A DNA stretch of 8,670 nt from the NCBI GenBank assembly GCA_021160565.1, contig JAGHCG010000231.1, positions 1 through 8,670 of the forward strand, read 5' to 3'. The notes below the pieces were generated by a model. The model was not told where the DNA came from. It did no database searches and saw only the letters and a program-made list of their open reading frames with translations. The stretch is from a bacterium (GTDB taxonomy: Bacteria > Ratteibacteria > UBA8468 > B48-G9 > JAFGKM01). Within the stretch, counting starts at the first letter, position 1, and each line of letters begins with the position of its first letter. Shown here one piece after another: positions 6,147-8,670 of the stretch. The position numbers and the translations under genes are program-made.

Positions 6147-8057
6147 TTATGCCCAGAAAAGAACATTACCTGTTTCACCTGTGAAAAAATCAATGACAAG
6201 CCACAATCCATTTACCACAAATTGACCAACAATCAAACCTATAAAGAAAACTTTGCCTTTTTCATAAATCTGAGCTCCACCATATCTTAAAATTAAAAAC
6301 TTAATAAACCAGGCTATAAAAATTGAGAACCATAATGCATTTGTCATCATTATGGTTGAAAAGGCAAAACCGAGTGGATGGAATGGGAACCATAAAAATC
6401 TCATTCTCATCAGTTGAAGGAAAACAGTAATTCCTGCTCCAATTCCTGCAAATCCAAGATATAATAAATCCGGTCCAGTTGGTTTTTTCAATTCCTGAAC
6501 TATATACTTCCATCCATATTGAGGACCGGCAATGAAAAACCAGGTGTTTGCGTTTATAGCTCCGTGTTTATATCCCAGAAAAAGAGTAGTCCAGATAGAA
6601 GAAAATAGAGAAATAAAAATGGAAAGGATTATTCCCCAGAAGACCATTCTCTTTTTCTTTTTTACCTCTTCAAGCATTTTCAAACCATTTGCCACAGAAG
6701 CCATTACAAAAGTTCTTACATCAGAGGCATAAACAAAAGTTAATCCAAGAGCAGCAAGTCCTGATGGTCCAAGATTTTTTGAACCAATAATTGAGTTTGT
6801 TATAACTGGTGCAATTACAGGGGCTCTGGTTGCGGCAAGTCCCCCTTCTACAATTACTCTTGTTATGCCTATGAAAATTATAAAGGCAAAAAATATAAAG
6901 ATTAAAGAAGCAAGTGGTGAAAGACCGCTTGTAATAAGCCAGAGGAAAATGATAATAAGAGAAATCACAAGACCCCAGAAAGATACCGTGTAGGATACAA
7001 TTTCATAATTTGAACTTTCATCTCTTTCTTTTCTTATCGCTTTTCTGAATACTTCTTTTAAATGAGATTTTGAAAGCCAAAGGCCATAAAGAACAATAAC
7101 AACGAGGGCTCCAAGTGATTGCCATCCAAGTAGTGGTCTGGCTGCATTGTAAGGTAAAAATTCAGAAACTCCAAAACCTGTAATATTGAAATATCCCTGT
7201 TCAATTGTGGTGAGGAGACAGAAAAACCATAAACTGAAAGAGAGAGGAAGATTGACAAAATATGTAAATCCAATCATGGGGAAACTTATTCTGAATTGGA
7301 GATTCATAGTCCTTCTGAAAATAGGAATACTTCTGACAAGTTCAATTTTTGGAATTGCTGGCTGGTAAAAGTTCAATCCATTTATGCACCCTATAACAAA
7401 AGGAATAGCGAATGAAAGCCAGAACAATTTATTTTTAAAAAGATTATTTTCTGTTGAATGAATAAGTTCAAGGGGTGCTTTTGTGAGAGGATAATTCAAT
7501 TTTTCTTTTTCCATCCATTGTTTCCTCAAAATGACCATTATGAATATCATTGCGAGATAGAGAGCGATTATAAGTAAAAGCCAGTAAGCAAGAGGTTTTA
7601 TCCATGCTTCATAAGGGATTCTCATTCCTTTTGGTATTCCTTCAAAAAACCATTTGATAGCATTTTCATCGTGCAGGATAGTCCATTTTTTAAGATGAGG
7701 AATAAAGAGTTTGTTCCATTCATTCTGTGGAGTTGCATAATACTTTGTTCCAGCAATTAAAGGAATAAGATAAAGGGTAAGCCCCATTGTGGGTATTGCA
7801 CAGGAAACAATCATCATTATGTAGATTAAAATCATCTCAGGAGCAGAAAGAGAAAATCTTGGAAAGAATTTTTTGGCAAGGACATTATAAAGAGAGATGA
7901 AAAAGATAAAAAATATAGCAGAAGGAGTGGTGAAATCAAGAGCCATGTATGAGCCTTTGATTACCATCAAATTATAAACATTTCCCGCTCCTATCAAAAA
8001 AGAAAAAATTGCTCCAATTATCAATGCTCTTACCGTAAAAATCTTATTATTTTCCAT
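6147..8057 (-). CDS. DUF6785/DUF6784-family polytopic membrane protein, 636 residues
   Basis: A large membrane protein, with roughly 14-16 hydrophobic segments, of unknown function. I recognise the layout of the DUF6785 (N-terminal) plus DUF6784 (C-terminal) pair, distantly reminiscent of oligopeptide (OPT) transporters. Supporting stretches are APEMILIYIMMIVSCAIPTM (72-91), the ATPQNEWNK loop (108-116) with a Trp-rich extracytoplasmic-looking segment to about 155, RKQWMEKEKLNYPL (178-191), RVIVEGGLAATRAP (400-413), MRMRFLWFPFHPLGFAF (550-566) and ILRYGGAQIYEKG (589-601). The last two are typical of the C-terminal domain. Proteins of this type are mainly seen in Planctomycetes-like and other little-studied bacteria; solute transport is likely but unproven. 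The gene begins two bases after the helicase stop with only AGGA touching the ATG, and is followed after two bases by the permease, so all three are probably translated in a coupled way. Confidence 0.82.
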   Translation of the reverse strand: MENNKIFTVRALIIGAIFSFLIGAGNVYNLMVIKGSYMALDFTTPSAIFFIFFISLYNVLAKKFFPRFSLSAPEMILIYIMMIVSCAIPTMGLTLYLIPLIAGTKYYATPQNEWNKLFIPHLKKWTILHDENAIKWFFEGIPKGMRIPYEAWIKPLAYWLLLIIALYLAMIFIMVILRKQWMEKEKLNYPLTKAPLELIHSTENNLFKNKLFWLSFAIPFVIGCINGLNFYQPAIPKIELVRSIPIFRRTMNLQFRISFPMIGFTYFVNLPLSFSLWFFCLLTTIEQGYFNITGFGVSEFLPYNAARPLLGWQSLGALVVIVLYGLWLSKSHLKEVFRKAIRKERDESSNYEIVSYTVSFWGLVISLIIIFLWLITSGLSPLASLIFIFFAFIIFIGITRVIVEGGLAATRAPVIAPVITNSIIGSKNLGPSGLAALGLTFVYASDVRTFVMASVANGLKMLEEVKKKKRMVFWGIILSIFISLFSSIWTTLFLGYKHGAINANTWFFIAGPQYGWKYIVQELKKPTGPDLLYLGFAGIGAGITVFLQLMRMRFLWFPFHPLGFAFSTIMMTNALWFSIFIAWFIKFLILRYGGAQIYEKGKVFFIGLIVGQFVVNGLWLVIDFFTGETGNVLFWA

Positions 8058-8059
8058 TC

Positions 8060-8670
8060 CTATTCAAAATTCCATTCTTCATAATAAGAAGGTAAAATTT
8101 CTTCAATAAAAATTGATTTTTCAGATGAAAAATATCTGTAAAAATCTCTTGTGTAATATGTAATATATAAATCTTCTTTTGCTCTTGTCACAGCCACATA
8201 AAAAATTCTTCTCTCCTCTTCAAGAGCCATTATATCATACATTGAAGAAGGGTGAGGAAAATGTCCATCACTTACTCCAATTATAAATACTATTTTCCAT
8301 TCCAGACCTTTTGCCTGATGAATTGTTGAAAGAATTACTGTCTGACAGGAGGATGTTTTTTCTCCTTTTACATGTTCCTGTAAACTTGCTTCTGAAAGAA
8401 AATCTGAAAGTGATGAATAGGATAAACTTATTTCTTTTAAACTTTCAATATCTTCAAGCCTTTCTGCGTCATCCTTATACTTTTTGGTGAGATATTTTTT
8501 ATATCCTGAATTGAGAATTATATCTATTGCTTCTGGAATTTCCAATCTTTCTATTTCTTTTAATGTTTTAATGAGTTTATTCAAATTTTCTTTTCCCTTT
8601 GAATTTATTTTTAAATTTCCTAGATTTTTTATGAATGTATTTAAGTTTTCTGATTTTGAGATAAGATTTA
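8060..8670 (-). CDS. UvrD/PcrA/Rep-type superfamily 1 helicase, C-terminal part, 5' end outside window
   Basis: The last 202 residues of an ATP-dependent 3'-5' DNA helicase are visible. Motif V appears as TVILSTIHQAKGLEWKIVFI and motif VI as EEERRIFYVAVTRAKEDLYI, with the arginine finger in VAVTRA; the GVSDGHFPHP segment between them is also typical of UvrD-like enzymes. The reading frame is open up to position 8668 without a stop, so a TTG at 8582-8584 is not the true start; the Walker A and other motor motifs must lie upstream of the window. The protein ends about 35 residues after motif VI and so lacks the long C-terminal extension of UvrD/PcrA that contacts RNA polymerase. The role is presumably DNA repair or replication restart in the cytoplasm. 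Its stop is two bases from the start of a membrane protein gene, an unexpected partner that probably reflects operon packing rather than shared function. Confidence 0.93.
   Translation of the reverse strand, partial: NLISKSENLNTFIKNLGNLKINSKGKENLNKLIKTLKEIERLEIPEAIDIILNSGYKKYLTKKYKDDAERLEDIESLKEISLSYSSLSDFLSEASLQEHVKGEKTSSCQTVILSTIHQAKGLEWKIVFIIGVSDGHFPHPSSMYDIMALEEERRIFYVAVTRAKEDLYITYYTRDFYRYFSSEKSIFIEEILPSYYEEWNFE

Noticed and set aside
6301..6513. Second minus-strand frame inside the DUF6785/6784 gene
   Set aside because: It is an out-of-frame shadow of the conserved FHPLGFAF segment; no independent start signal is seen.
8060..8584. Helicase treated as a short 174-residue gene starting at TTG 8584
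   Set aside because: The frame stays open to 8668, and the fragment holds only motifs V and VI, so the true start is outside the window.
1..8670. CRISPR arrays, insertion sequences, tRNA or rRNA genes
   Set aside because: No regularly spaced repeats, transposase-like protein, terminal inverted repeats or RNA gene sequences were seen, and genes fill nearly the whole window.

Overview
The window is AT-rich bacterial DNA with eight protein-coding genes, all on the minus strand and tightly packed. Genes therefore run from high to low coordinates. Bacterial origin is supported by strong AGGAGG-type ribosome binding sites and a sigma70-like promoter (TTGACA, 16 bases, TAAAAT). The lineage cannot be fixed from the sequence. 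An aryl-CoA ligase/ACT/symporter cassette beside a DUF6785/DUF6784-type membrane protein suggests a low-GC anaerobe, possibly of an uncultivated group such as Omnitrophota or the wider PVC neighbourhood. That placement is inference.

Upper block (8670 to 4855): the C-terminal part of a UvrD/PcrA-type helicase (cut by the window end), then a 636-residue DUF6785/DUF6784-like polytopic membrane protein, then a 429-residue ArsB/SLC13-type (ion transporter superfamily) permease. The genes are separated by 2 bases each and the two downstream starts have almost no Shine-Dalgarno sequence, so they are probably one transcript with coupled translation. The block ends at a perfect 8-bp hairpin that holds the permease stop codon in its loop, followed by a second weak hairpin with a T-run.

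Intergenic region (4615 to 4854, 240 bases): the end of the upper transcript, a good promoter at 4760-4787 and a leader of about 140 bases. The leader carries an orphan AGGAGG with no ATG, GTG or TTG behind it.

Lower block (4614 to 1 and beyond): a complete phenylacetate-CoA ligase (PaaK), a double-ACT-domain protein, a 60-residue single-membrane-segment symporter accessory protein, a 540-residue sodium:solute symporter, and a second, divergent PaaK truncated by the window start. Junctions are 9-11 bases, and at two of them the stop codon merges into the next ribosome binding site; the last pair overlaps by one base (TAGTG). This reads as an operon for handling aryl acetates or related aromatic carboxylic acids: a symporter with its small subunit moves a carboxylate or amino acid, two ligases make CoA thioesters, and an ACT protein probably senses an amino acid. 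In many anaerobes and archaea such PaaK/ACT pairs sit beside indolepyruvate:ferredoxin oxidoreductase genes; none is visible here, but they could lie past position 1.

No RNA gene, mobile element or CRISPR array was seen. The most notable points are the two ligases with different substrate-pocket sequence in one operon, the symporter micro-subunit, and the DUF6785/6784 protein joined to a permease and a helicase.
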